Source of the DNA: Methanoregula sp. UBA154
GTDB lineage: Archaea; Halobacteriota; Methanomicrobia; Methanomicrobiales; Methanospirillaceae
Length of the DNA: 64,000 bases
Reading direction: 5' to 3'
NCBI GenBank assembly: GCA_002502245.1
Contig: DAPW01000022.1
Span: 1-64,000, forward strand
Positions 26,443 to 35,004 of the stretch are shown piece by piece. The notes below the pieces were generated by a model. That model worked only from the letters and a program-made list of their open reading frames with translations, had not been told where the DNA came from and ran no database searches. Within the stretch, counting starts at the first letter, position 1. Each line of letters opens with the position of its first letter. The translations under genes and the position numbers were made by a program.

Positions 26443-26712
26443 ATGGTGAACAAAGGACAGCAGCTCCGGATGAAACGGAACGTTGAACGATTGTTTACAG
26501 CGAGCTGCAGCATGCCGGTTACCGGCTTTGAAAAGGAACTTGGAACCCTGGGATTCACCCAGACCGGTGGCGATCCGCTTGCCCTGCAGTTCGAGAACAA
26601 GACGTTTGACCTCTTCCTTGAGATACTGCTTGACGAAAAACGATGCGTGCACAGTTACCAGATCCTCACGATCCCGGAACAGAAAGAGCGGCAGCGGAAG
26701 TACCGGTGGTAA
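26443..26712 (+). CDS. Hypothetical protein
   Basis: An 89-residue protein (starts MVNKGQQLRMKRNVERLF, ends ERQRKYRW) with a mixed alpha/beta pattern and no recognised domain. FTQTGGDPLALQFENKTFDLFLEILLDE is the most structured part. The ATG at 26443 is preceded by a GAGGTG ribosome-binding site six bases away; an in-frame ATG 12 codons earlier lacks one. It is between a repeat copy and the large sensor kinase. Function unknown. Confidence 0.6.
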   Translation: MVNKGQQLRMKRNVERLFTASCSMPVTGFEKELGTLGFTQTGGDPLALQFENKTFDLFLEILLDEKRCVHSYQILTIPEQKERQRKYRW

Positions 26713-26964
26713 CCTGTTTCGTTTCAGATTTTGAAACATGGCCCATCGTAACTTTAAAAACGTATCAATCGTACCAACCATAGTGCAGACCCTGTTTCAG
26801 GCAGGAGTCCTTTCCCCGCTTATCCGCAACAACGTGGCGGGAAGACGAGCTCACCCAATCGTGTCCTTATTATCAGCCGGAGTACACGCGCTGGTCTTGA
26901 AGCATGCGGGACTGCGCTGGAACGGAGCGGGTATCAGTCTGGCTGGATTACGGACAGGGATCTT

Positions 26965-29900
26965 GTGAACGGGGAGATGCGGGGAGGAGGCGATGACCGG
27001 GAATCCCAGCCCGGACGGCTCCCGATGCTTGATCGGGTAAAAACCGCCGGTCTTCTTACCATACCGGTTTTTATCATTCTTATTACTGGTCTGGTCCTGT
27101 TCCGGAGCACAGCGGTCTTTGAACCGCCGTTCCTCCTTGCGGTTCTGAACACAGTTTTTCTCGGCGTCATTCCGTTCTTTATCGCTTATATCGCGTACAA
27201 AACCTACCGGATCAACGGATCATCCGGCGTCCTGCTGCTGGGAGCCGGCATGCTGGTTTTCGGGTTCGGATCCATCGCCGCAGGGTGGCTCAACAGCATC
27301 CCCGGCGAGCTGAATATCACGCTGACCGTTCACAACACCTCCGCCTGTATCGGTGCCGGTCTCTCCCTTGCCGCCGTCCTGCTGGCACTCGCCGGCGCCG
27401 GTTATGGGGCCCGCAAACCGGGCCCGACCCTGCCGGTGCTGGTATATGGGGGGCTTGTGGCCTTCGTCGCTATTCTTGCTGCCGCCGCAGCCCAGGGGCT
27501 CATTCCCCCGTTCTCCCTTCCGGGTACTGGAGTAACCGGCCTGCGCCAGGCGGTCCTGAACAACGCGGCCGGTATGTATACCCTTGCGGGAGTCCTCTTC
27601 TTCTTCCTCTACTGGAGAAAGCGGGACGATTTTTACTTCTGGCTCTCGCTTGGCCTTGGCCTGGTGGGAATCGGGCTGTTCGCCGTGCTCATCCAGCCGT
27701 CAGTGGGAAGTTTCATTGGCTGGGCCGGGAGGAGCGCCCAGTACCTGGGTGCGTGCTTTGCGCTGGTTGCGATCCTTGGTGTCCGGCAGAATGCCCGGCA
27801 GGCGGGGATATCGTTACCCGACCTGTTCGGCACCTTCTTTGGCAGCGAGGCAGCCACCAACGCGATCCTTGCGGCGGCGCAGGAGTCGGTCTGGCTCTTT
27901 GGGACCGACGGCACCATCCTGATGGCTAACCCGACGGCGCTTCACCGCCTGGGAGGCAGGAGCAACACAGAGGTGATCGGCCACCCGTACTCTGAGTTCA
28001 TGAGCCCGGCGCTGGCTCAGGCCCGCCGGGCACAGCTGGACAAGGTTATCCGCACGAAGGCGCCGGTCCGTTTCGAGGACGTCCGGGACGGGATCAGCTT
28101 CGACCACAGCTTCTACCCGGTCTTTGACGAGGGGGGCCGCGTGGTGAGCATAGCGGCGTTCAGCAGGGATGTCACGGACCTGAGGCGGGTGGATGCGGCG
28201 CTGAAGGAGAACGAGGCAGTCCTGCGCAGCTTCTTTGATTCGCCCGGCGTCATGCGGGGGATCGTGGAAGTGATTGCCGATGATGACGTGCGCCATATCA
28301 CGGACAATTTGGCGACTGCTTCATTCCTGTGCCTGAAACCGGAGGATATGTGGAACAAGAAGGCTTCGGAACTGGGGGAGCCACCGGAGCTCATCAGGAC
28401 CATGGTCAGACACTATCGCGAATGCCAGCACCTGAATACCCCGGTGCGGTTCGAATACACTGAGAAGCGGGGTGAGAGGAAGGTATGGCTGCAGGCAACC
28501 GTCAGTTACCTGGGAACCCTGCCGGGCGGCTACCCGCGGTTCACCTATGTGATCCTTGATATCAGCCGTGAGAAGGAAGCCGAGGCCGCGCTGGCCCGGG
28601 CGAACGAGCAGATAGCGATTGACCGGAACCGCCTGGAAGCCATTGTCGGGGCCACACCCTCTGCCGTCGTGCTGGTGGAAGCATCCACCGGAACATTCTT
28701 GTACCTGAACCCGCGGGCCAGGACACTGTACGGGACCGATTATACCGGGTCTGACCTGAAAGCCCATATGGCAAAGGTGCATGCGCTCAGGCCAGACGGC
28801 ACGCCCTATCCGCTTGAAGAGATGCCCGTGAGCCAGTCCCTGAAGTCCGGCAAAGAGATCCATAACATGGAGATGGTTATCGAGCGGCCTGACGGCGTGC
28901 GTTTGCCGGTGCTGGTCAGCTCGGCACCAATATTCGATGCCCGGGGCACTATCACAACAGCGGTTGTCAGTTTCAATGATATCACCGGGCAAAAGCGCAT
29001 GGAGGAGGCCCTCCGCGAGAGCGAGGAGCGGATGCGTTTTGCACTCGAGACCAGCAATACCGGCGCATGGGATCTCGACCTCACCGACCATACCGCTTAC
29101 CGGTCGCAGGATCATGACCGGATCTTCGGTTATGACACCCTCCTCCCCGCGTGGACGTACGAGATATTCCTCGATCACGTGCTGCCGGAAGATCGTCCCG
29201 GTGTGGATGCAGCGTTCCACCATGCCACGGATACGGGAGGCGACTTGAACTTCGAGTGCCGGATCCGGCGAGCCGACGGGGAAATCCGCTGGATCCAGGC
29301 TGCCGGACGACACCGTCCCGGCGCAGCGGGCCGGATGAGCCGCATGGCGGGTATTGTACAGGATATCACCGGACGAAAGCAGGCAGAGATAGCCCTGCTG
29401 AAAGCCCGCGACGAGCTGGAGATCCGTGTCCAGGAACGCACCGCGGAGCTGAATGACGCGATAGACGCCCTTGATACCGAGCGGCACCGGCTCTACGATG
29501 TACTGGAGACCCTGCCCGTCTATGTCTGCCTGCTCGACAAGGACTACCGGATGCCGTTTGCCAACCGGTACTTCCGGGAGGCCTTTGGCGATCCCGGGAA
29601 ACAACGCTGTCACAAAGCCCTCTTCAACCGCACGGAGCCATGCGAGATCTGCGAGTCGTATACGGTGATGAAAACGCGTGCCCCGCATCACTGGTTCTGG
29701 ACCGGCCCCAATGGCAGGGACTACGACATCCACGACTACCCCTTTACCGATGCGGACGGATCGTTCATGATCCTCGAGATGGGGATCGATATCACGGATC
29801 GGAAGAAGGCCGAGGAAGAACGGTCGGTCCTCGCATCGATCGTCGAGAATTCCGATGATGCGATCATCGGCAAATCGCTGGATGGTGTCATCGTGAGCTG

Positions 29901-31848
29901 GAACACCGGTGCGGAGAAGATGTACGGGTATTCTGCACTGGAGGCAACCGGCAGCAATATCTCGGGGCTCCTTCCTCCCGGCAGGGAAGATGATCTCAGG
30001 GATATTCTGGAACTGATCCAGAAGGGAACACCGGTGCACAGCTACGAGACCGTCCGGATGCGAAAGGACGGGAAATCGATCCAGGTCTCCCTGACAATCT
30101 CGCCGATCAGGGACCGGAACGGAACCCTGATGGGGGCATCGACAATCGCACGGGACATCTCTGAATGGAAGAACGCCGAAGAGGCGGTCAAGAAGGCGAA
30201 CGCGTATAACCGGAGCCTGATCGAGGCGAGCCTCGACCCGCTGGTTACCATCAGCCCGGGCGGGACCATCAGCGATGTGAACGAAGCAACGATCCGGGTT
30301 ACCGGGTTCTCCCGGGAGGAACTCGTCGGGACCGACTTCTCGGACTATTTTACCGAACCGGAAAAGGCAAAGGCAGGGTACGAGACGGTATTCCGTGACG
30401 GCGTGGTGACCGACTACGCGCTGGAGATCCGGCACAGGAACGGGCAGGTGATCCCGGTGCTGTACAATGCAACCGTGTATCACGATGAAGCAGGAAACGT
30501 CACCGGGGTCTTTGCCGCAGCCCGGGATATCACCGAACGGAGGAAGGCGGAGGAGGCGCTCCGGAGCTCGTTCTCTCTCCTCGAGAAACGGGTGAGGGAC
30601 CGGACCGCAGACCTGGCTGAAGCAAACGCGCTGCTCCGTACAAGGATCGTGGAACGCATACAGGCGGAAGAAGCGCTCCGCGAAACCTCCGAGTATCTCG
30701 AGAAGCTCATCACCCACGCAAATGCCCCCATCATCGTCTGGGACCGGGAATTCCGGATCACCCGCTTCAACCATGCCGCCGAGATCCTGACAGGGAGAAC
30801 GGCGGAGGATGTGATTGACCAGCGGATCGAGGTCATCTTCCCCGCAAAGTTTGTGCATGCAGTGATGGACCTTATCCGGCGCACGATGACCGGCGAACAG
30901 CTGAACGTTGTGGAGATCCCCGTCCTCCACCGGAGCGGGGAGGTGCGGGTTGTTCTCTGGAACTCCGCGAACCTGTACGGGCCTGACGGAAAGACCATCG
31001 AATCGACGATTGCGCAGGGGCAGGACATCACCGTGCGCAAACGGGCAGAGGCTGAACTCCTGCGGAAGAACGAGGAGCTCATTGCCCTCAACCAGGAACT
31101 CATCGCTACCCAGGGAGAACTGCAGCGGAACGTCGACGAACTGCACCGGAGCGAAGAAGCCCTGCGGAAGAACGAGTCGGACCTCCGGGAAGCACTGACC
31201 GAGAAAGAGGTGCTCCTTGCCGAGATCCATCACCGGGTCAAGAACAACCTGACCGCGTTTATCTCCCTGCTCAGCCTCGAAGGGTCGTATGACGAGTCGC
31301 CGGCTGGCCGGGCTCTTAAAAAGGATCTGCAGAACCGGGCGCGGAGCATGGCGCTCATCCACGAGACCCTGTACCGGACCGGGCGCTATTCCAGCGTCGA
31401 CATGGGCATGTACCTCTCAACCCTGATCGAACAGATCGCGGTGAGCTATGATCCGGAACGCGTTGTCCAGGTCGTTGTCAGCGGCGATGGCGTATCGATC
31501 GACCTTGGTCGGGCAACCCCCTGCGGTCTCATCGTGAACGAGCTGGTCACCAACTCCTTCAAGTACGCCTTCCCGGGTGACTTCGATTGCGGCAAGGCCC
31601 GGAGCGCCACCTGCACGATAACGGCCGGCATCCGGGAAGAGAGAGATACGTACCTGATGACCATCCGGGACAATGGGATCGGACTGCCCGCAGGATTCGA
31701 TGCCCGGACCGCACGGTCTCTTGGCCTGAAGCTGGTGAATTTTCTGGCAAAACACCAGCTCCGGGCGACCGTGAGTGTCCGATCTGAACAGGGTACGGAA
31801 TTTGAACTCCGGTTTCCGGTCAGCCAGCAGCAGAGGAAAGAGCCATGA
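26965..31848 (+). CDS. Membrane multi-PAS sensor histidine kinase (HisKA_2 type)
   Basis: A 1627-residue kinase. About seven or eight membrane helices span residues 20-265. About eight PAS domains follow, near 300-405, 410-525, 540-670, 680-800, 830-940, 945-1065, 1075-1190 and 1230-1350, some with joining coiled coils. The C-terminus has a HisKA_2 phosphoacceptor (LAEIHHRVKNNL, about 1415) and an HATPase domain (VNELVTNSFKYAF N-box near 1515, DNGIGLP near 1570). The start is GTG, with an ATG four codons later possible. A TATA-like TTTAAAAA lies near 26752. It overlaps the receiver gene by four bases, so the two form a likely pair. Such kinases are abundant in Methanomicrobiales; the signals are unknown. 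Confidence 0.93.
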   Translation: MNGEMRGGGDDRESQPGRLPMLDRVKTAGLLTIPVFIILITGLVLFRSTAVFEPPFLLAVLNTVFLGVIPFFIAYIAYKTYRINGSSGVLLLGAGMLVFGFGSIAAGWLNSIPGELNITLTVHNTSACIGAGLSLAAVLLALAGAGYGARKPGPTLPVLVYGGLVAFVAILAAAAAQGLIPPFSLPGTGVTGLRQAVLNNAAGMYTLAGVLFFFLYWRKRDDFYFWLSLGLGLVGIGLFAVLIQPSVGSFIGWAGRSAQYLGACFALVAILGVRQNARQAGISLPDLFGTFFGSEAATNAILAAAQESVWLFGTDGTILMANPTALHRLGGRSNTEVIGHPYSEFMSPALAQARRAQLDKVIRTKAPVRFEDVRDGISFDHSFYPVFDEGGRVVSIAAFSRDVTDLRRVDAALKENEAVLRSFFDSPGVMRGIVEVIADDDVRHITDNLATASFLCLKPEDMWNKKASELGEPPELIRTMVRHYRECQHLNTPVRFEYTEKRGERKVWLQATVSYLGTLPGGYPRFTYVILDISREKEAEAALARANEQIAIDRNRLEAIVGATPSAVVLVEASTGTFLYLNPRARTLYGTDYTGSDLKAHMAKVHALRPDGTPYPLEEMPVSQSLKSGKEIHNMEMVIERPDGVRLPVLVSSAPIFDARGTITTAVVSFNDITGQKRMEEALRESEERMRFALETSNTGAWDLDLTDHTAYRSQDHDRIFGYDTLLPAWTYEIFLDHVLPEDRPGVDAAFHHATDTGGDLNFECRIRRADGEIRWIQAAGRHRPGAAGRMSRMAGIVQDITGRKQAEIALLKARDELEIRVQERTAELNDAIDALDTERHRLYDVLETLPVYVCLLDKDYRMPFANRYFREAFGDPGKQRCHKALFNRTEPCEICESYTVMKTRAPHHWFWTGPNGRDYDIHDYPFTDADGSFMILEMGIDITDRKKAEEERSVLASIVENSDDAIIGKSLDGVIVSWNTGAEKMYGYSALEATGSNISGLLPPGREDDLRDILELIQKGTPVHSYETVRMRKDGKSIQVSLTISPIRDRNGTLMGASTIARDISEWKNAEEAVKKANAYNRSLIEASLDPLVTISPGGTISDVNEATIRVTGFSREELVGTDFSDYFTEPEKAKAGYETVFRDGVVTDYALEIRHRNGQVIPVLYNATVYHDEAGNVTGVFAAARDITERRKAEEALRSSFSLLEKRVRDRTADLAEANALLRTRIVERIQAEEALRETSEYLEKLITHANAPIIVWDREFRITRFNHAAEILTGRTAEDVIDQRIEVIFPAKFVHAVMDLIRRTMTGEQLNVVEIPVLHRSGEVRVVLWNSANLYGPDGKTIESTIAQGQDITVRKRAEAELLRKNEELIALNQELIATQGELQRNVDELHRSEEALRKNESDLREALTEKEVLLAEIHHRVKNNLTAFISLLSLEGSYDESPAGRALKKDLQNRARSMALIHETLYRTGRYSSVDMGMYLSTLIEQIAVSYDPERVVQVVVSGDGVSIDLGRATPCGLIVNELVTNSFKYAFPGDFDCGKARSATCTITAGIREERDTYLMTIRDNGIGLPAGFDARTARSLGLKLVNFLAKHQLRATVSVRSEQGTEFELRFPVSQQQRKEP

Positions 31849-32240
31849 ATGCACGGATACTGATTGTTGAAGACGAGGGGCTCATCGCGCTCCATATCGA
31901 AGAGATGCTCACCCATGCGGGATTTGAAGTTCCCGAGCTCTTTCCCTCCGGTGAGGATGCAATTGCCTACCTTGCCGCTGCACCGCCACCGGACATCATC
32001 CTGATGGATATCGGGCTTGCCGGCCCCATGAACGGGATCCAGGCAGCGCGACACATACGGGAGAAGGCCGATATCCCAATCATTTTCCTCACCGCCTACA
32101 CTGACCGGCACCACCTCTGCGAAGCTGCAGAAGTCTCGCCATACGGGTATCTGACCAAGCCTTTCACGGCAAAGGATCTCGTAGCCGCGCTGGAAGCCGC
32201 GCTCTTACGGACCGGGTCACCGCAGGGCCGGGGGAAATAA
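31845..32240 (+). CDS. Single-domain response regulator
   Basis: A 131-residue receiver domain without an output domain. The acidic pocket ED is near residue 10, the phosphoacceptor aspartate lies in IILMDIGLAG (about 55), then the conserved threonine (FLTAYTD, about 85) and lysine (YLTKPF, about 108). IGLAGPMNGIQAA is the variant loop of receivers paired with HisKA_2 kinases. Its output must be by protein interaction or phosphotransfer. ATGA overlap with the kinase supports direct partnership. Confidence 0.92.
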   Translation: MNARILIVEDEGLIALHIEEMLTHAGFEVPELFPSGEDAIAYLAAAPPPDIILMDIGLAGPMNGIQAARHIREKADIPIIFLTAYTDRHHLCEAAEVSPYGYLTKPFTAKDLVAALEAALLRTGSPQGRGK

Positions 32241-32283
32241 CCATCCCCTCTGTTTCTCTGCTCCTCCGGTGCTATCCGGATGG

Positions 32284-33183
32284 TTACAGGAATGCGCTGA
32301 GTGTTATCCCGCCGGCATACAGCACCATCGCCACGTGGAAGAGGGGCAGCACCCTGAGGGCAGCATCGGCAGTCCTGCGTCTGAGTATGACGATATTCGC
32401 AAGAACGAGCAGTGCCAGACCTGCACAAATGCCGGCCTGTGCCACCGGCCCCAGCCGGGTCATGAAGAGAACGGCCATCATGGCGTGGATGACCGTGAAC
32501 CCGGCGATCCAGAAGCTGGTCCGTTCCGCATCATAGAGTGTCGGGATTGTGCGTAACCCGCGGGCCCGGTCGTTCGTCTCGTCAATCAGGTCGTTCACAC
32601 CGAGATGTGCTATGGCAAACGGGTAGAAGAAGATGAAGTACAGGAACGCCGTTGAGTCCGGGCTCCCGGCGCAGATATACCCGGCAACGGGGAAGAGGGC
32701 AAAGTCCGTCCGGCCGATGAGCTGGGGGAACGGGAACACCTGCGGGATCCGCTTCTCGTACTGGTAGAAAGCCTCGATCACGTAGCAGTAGACCATGATG
32801 AGCAGCACGAAGAGCGAATGCGGGTACGGCAGGGTAAGGATGAGAGCAGCAGTAATGCCCGCAAGCAGGATGAACAGCACGAGGGCATGGGGGGGGGGGA
32901 TGAGTCCGGCCGGGAGGGGGCGGGTGCCGGAGAGCCGCCAGTATCCCGTAAGCCGGCCCTCAACGTCTTTTTTGTCGATGTCCCGGTCGATATAATCATT
33001 CAGCACCAGACCCGCCTCGAACCCGAAGAACCCGATCAGGGCAACTTTTGCAAGCATAAACCACGCAAACCCCCCATAGGTCATGGTCGCCAGCAGGTAA
33101 CCGGAACTGAACAGGAGCGGCCAGGCAAAGAAAAACTGCAGCCGAAGGAGGTCGATATATGCCCGCAGGGTCGGATTCATCAT
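32284..33183 (-). CDS. UbiA-family prenyltransferase
   Basis: A 299-residue integral membrane prenyltransferase with about eight or nine helices. The two aspartate-rich motifs are NDYIDRDIDKKD (about 62) and NDLIDETND (about 195). The family transfers prenyl chains to acceptors such as quinones, haem, chlorin or glyceryl phosphates. The archaeal lipid enzyme (DGGGP synthase) is also in this family, but the motifs do not settle the substrate. It is convergent with the receiver gene, 43 bases from it. Confidence 0.85.
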   Translation of the reverse strand: MMNPTLRAYIDLLRLQFFFAWPLLFSSGYLLATMTYGGFAWFMLAKVALIGFFGFEAGLVLNDYIDRDIDKKDVEGRLTGYWRLSGTRPLPAGLIPPPHALVLFILLAGITAALILTLPYPHSLFVLLIMVYCYVIEAFYQYEKRIPQVFPFPQLIGRTDFALFPVAGYICAGSPDSTAFLYFIFFYPFAIAHLGVNDLIDETNDRARGLRTIPTLYDAERTSFWIAGFTVIHAMMAVLFMTRLGPVAQAGICAGLALLVLANIVILRRRTADAALRVLPLFHVAMVLYAGGITLSAFL

Positions 33184-33271
33184 TATACCGTTCGCGGTGC
33201 CCCCTATTTCACCTTTTCACAAACCGGTTATGAAAAACCCCTTTATCACCTCAGCCATCCAAAAGAGAGGG

Positions 33272-33808
33272 ATGGAATCATTTTTTATCCGGCCGGAACG
33301 TCCCGAAGATATCGACGCAATTTTTGAGGTCAATCTCCAGGCATTCGGTCAGGATGGCGAGGCACGGCTCGTAAATGCCCTTCGTGATGACGGGGACTAC
33401 AACCGCGAGCTCTCGCTCGTTGCCGTGTTTGGTGAAAGGATCATCGGGCATATCCTGTTCCCCCCGATCGTTATCGTCTCGGATACCACTGAGACCTCCG
33501 CACTCGCTCTTGCCCCCCTCGCCGTCCACCAGGACTTCCAGTGCCTCGGGATCGGTGCAGCATTGATCGAGGAGGGGCTGAAGGAATGCCAGCGCCTCGG
33601 TCACCGGATCGTTGTCGTTGTCGGCCACCCGACGTATTACCCGAAGTTTGGATTCACCATTGCACGTGACTTCGGGATCCAAGCCCCGTTCCCCTGCCCG
33701 GATGAAGCATTCATGGCGCTGTCGCTCGCAAGCGGCGCACTGGACGGTATCCACGGTACTGTCCGGTACCCCATAGCGTTCGATACGGTCGGGGCACACA
33801 CATCGTAG
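33272..33808 (+). CDS. GNAT-family N-acetyltransferase
   Basis: A 178-residue acetyltransferase, with acetyl-CoA motif A QDFQCLGIGAALIEEGL near residue 88 and HPTYYPKFGF near 120. This sequence type is common in 'predicted N-acetyltransferase YhbS-like' proteins. Acceptor unknown. In-frame ATGs at 33197 and 33230 are possible, but MESFFIRPERPEDI is the family-like start, and TTTATC near 33242 could drive a leaderless message. The stop codon TAG is part of the GTAGAAA that opens a family A repeat fragment. Confidence 0.85.
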   Translation: MESFFIRPERPEDIDAIFEVNLQAFGQDGEARLVNALRDDGDYNRELSLVAVFGERIIGHILFPPIVIVSDTTETSALALAPLAVHQDFQCLGIGAALIEEGLKECQRLGHRIVVVVGHPTYYPKFGFTIARDFGIQAPFPCPDEAFMALSLASGALDGIHGTVRYPIAFDTVGAHTS

Positions 33809-33862
33809 AAACGGGCATGAACCGGCGTTCGCACCCTCCACGATGAAAATCGTTAAAAGAAT
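33805..33862 (+). repeat. Fragment of interspersed repeat (family A)
   Basis: GTAGAAAC-GGGCATGAACCGGCG...CGATGAAAATCG matches the first ~60 bases of the copy at 26020 and then diverges. It even supplies the GNAT stop codon. The remaining ~245 bases to the nitroreductase hold no gene; they contain GC-rich inverted runs (GGGGACC...GTCCCCCC near 33913-33933, CCCCCATGGGG near 34003). Confidence 0.65.
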
Positions 33863-34107
33863 GGGTACTGTCGAAATCCTGGTTATCAAAAGAAAAATAT
33901 ACGAAGACGGAGGGGACCGTGCCTGTCCCCCCGGCGCCCCCTGGGCCTTGCGACCGCGCAGTAGTACCTTTTGCCGTAACTGTCATAACTGCGCCCTGTC
34001 TCCCCCATGGGGAACTGTTGGCGCAAATGGGGGGATTATCGTTTGAGACCTGGTATTTCAACGGAACCATCCGTTCATCGTATGGATAATTCAGTTTTCA
34101 GGGAAAA

Positions 34108-34890
34108 TCAACCGTCACGAATCCCTTTTTTACCCACGGTGGCGAGGTAGATCAGGAACTGGTCAGTCCCGTTCATACCGAGGAGTCCGTTCATCAGGTC
34201 GTCATCAAATGCAGCAATGGCGCATACCCCGCAACCCACCGCCTCTGCGGCGAGATACAGGTTCTGGCACACATGTCCTGCGTCAAGGTGGAGATCACGG
34301 TAGCCCCGTTCCCCGTACCGCCATGTCATCCGGTACGGGACCGCAGTCCAGAGAAAAACCGCCCCGCTCCGGAGGATGAACTGCTGGTCGAAGCAGGCCT
34401 TGGTGATCCGCTGGGGGATGGCGGGATCCGTATCCACCTGCTGGAGCCGGTGCGTGAGAGCAAGATAGCGGTACAGGCCCGGCGCGAGTCCCGTGACGTT
34501 ATTGAGCAGCAGGAACGTCTCGAACGCATGCCGGGCGCCGGCCGAGGGGACCGTGCGCAGGGTCCAGTGGGTGCCGTTCACCAGTTATACCCTCTGCGTG
34601 CACCAGAGGAGGAAGGAGAGCTCTTCACCCGTGATCGGTTCCCGGATGTACGAGCGGACACTGCGCCGGCGGCTGATTGCGGTCCGGAGATTGAGCGGCG
34701 GGATATTCAGGGTTTCCGGCCGGGGCAGGTCGAGGACTGGCAGATCCGGGTCCGGCGGGAGTTCCAGCGGGGGTTGTGGCAGGCCTTTCTGCTGGTCGCT
34801 CTTCTGGATATATGCATATTTGGTCTTTTCCAGAAATACGCTGCCCACCCCGGCTGAACGGGAAGTATTCTTTGAGGAGGCGGTCGTCAT
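34108..34890 (-). pseudogene. SagB-type nitroreductase interrupted by an in-frame TAA
   Basis: Two segments in the same frame together make one SagB-type FMN nitroreductase of about 260 residues. The first runs to ITGEELSFLLWCTQRV, then a TAA (34585-34587), and the second resumes LVNGTHWTLRTVPSAGARHAFETF and reaches a normal C-terminus (LIYLATVGKKGI). The N-terminal half shows FLEKTKY, QKGLPQPPLELP and RRSVRSYI, the FMN-binding start of the family. No other damage is visible, so one base change would restore it (TAA for AAA, CAA or GAA). The stop is not UAG, so pyrrolysine is excluded. The start is uncertain (34890, 34926 or 34971). Either a young pseudogene or a sequencing error. Confidence 0.85.
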
Positions 34891-35004
34891 TGCATACTCA
34901 CAATGCATCCTTGGCATGCTGCTCATGTCAGGCTGTCGATGGGGGCAACCGGCGCACGAGCGGAACACCATTATAGCTGTACCCGCAAACGTACCTGAAC
35001 GAGT

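Noticed and set aside
26738..26968. 76-codon frame before the large kinase
   Set aside because: Overlaps the probable kinase promoter and has no recognisable features; the hydrophobic runs are not membrane-like in pattern.
28321..31362. Very long minus-strand open frame (1013 codons) opposite the sensor kinase
   Set aside because: It mirrors the codon structure of the plus-strand kinase gene, has no domains, and is rich in Pro/Arg/His/Asp as antisense frames in GC-rich genomes usually are.
34585..34587. Pyrrolysine or other recoding at the nitroreductase stop
   Set aside because: The codon is UAA, not UAG or UGA, and no downstream recoding structure was seen.
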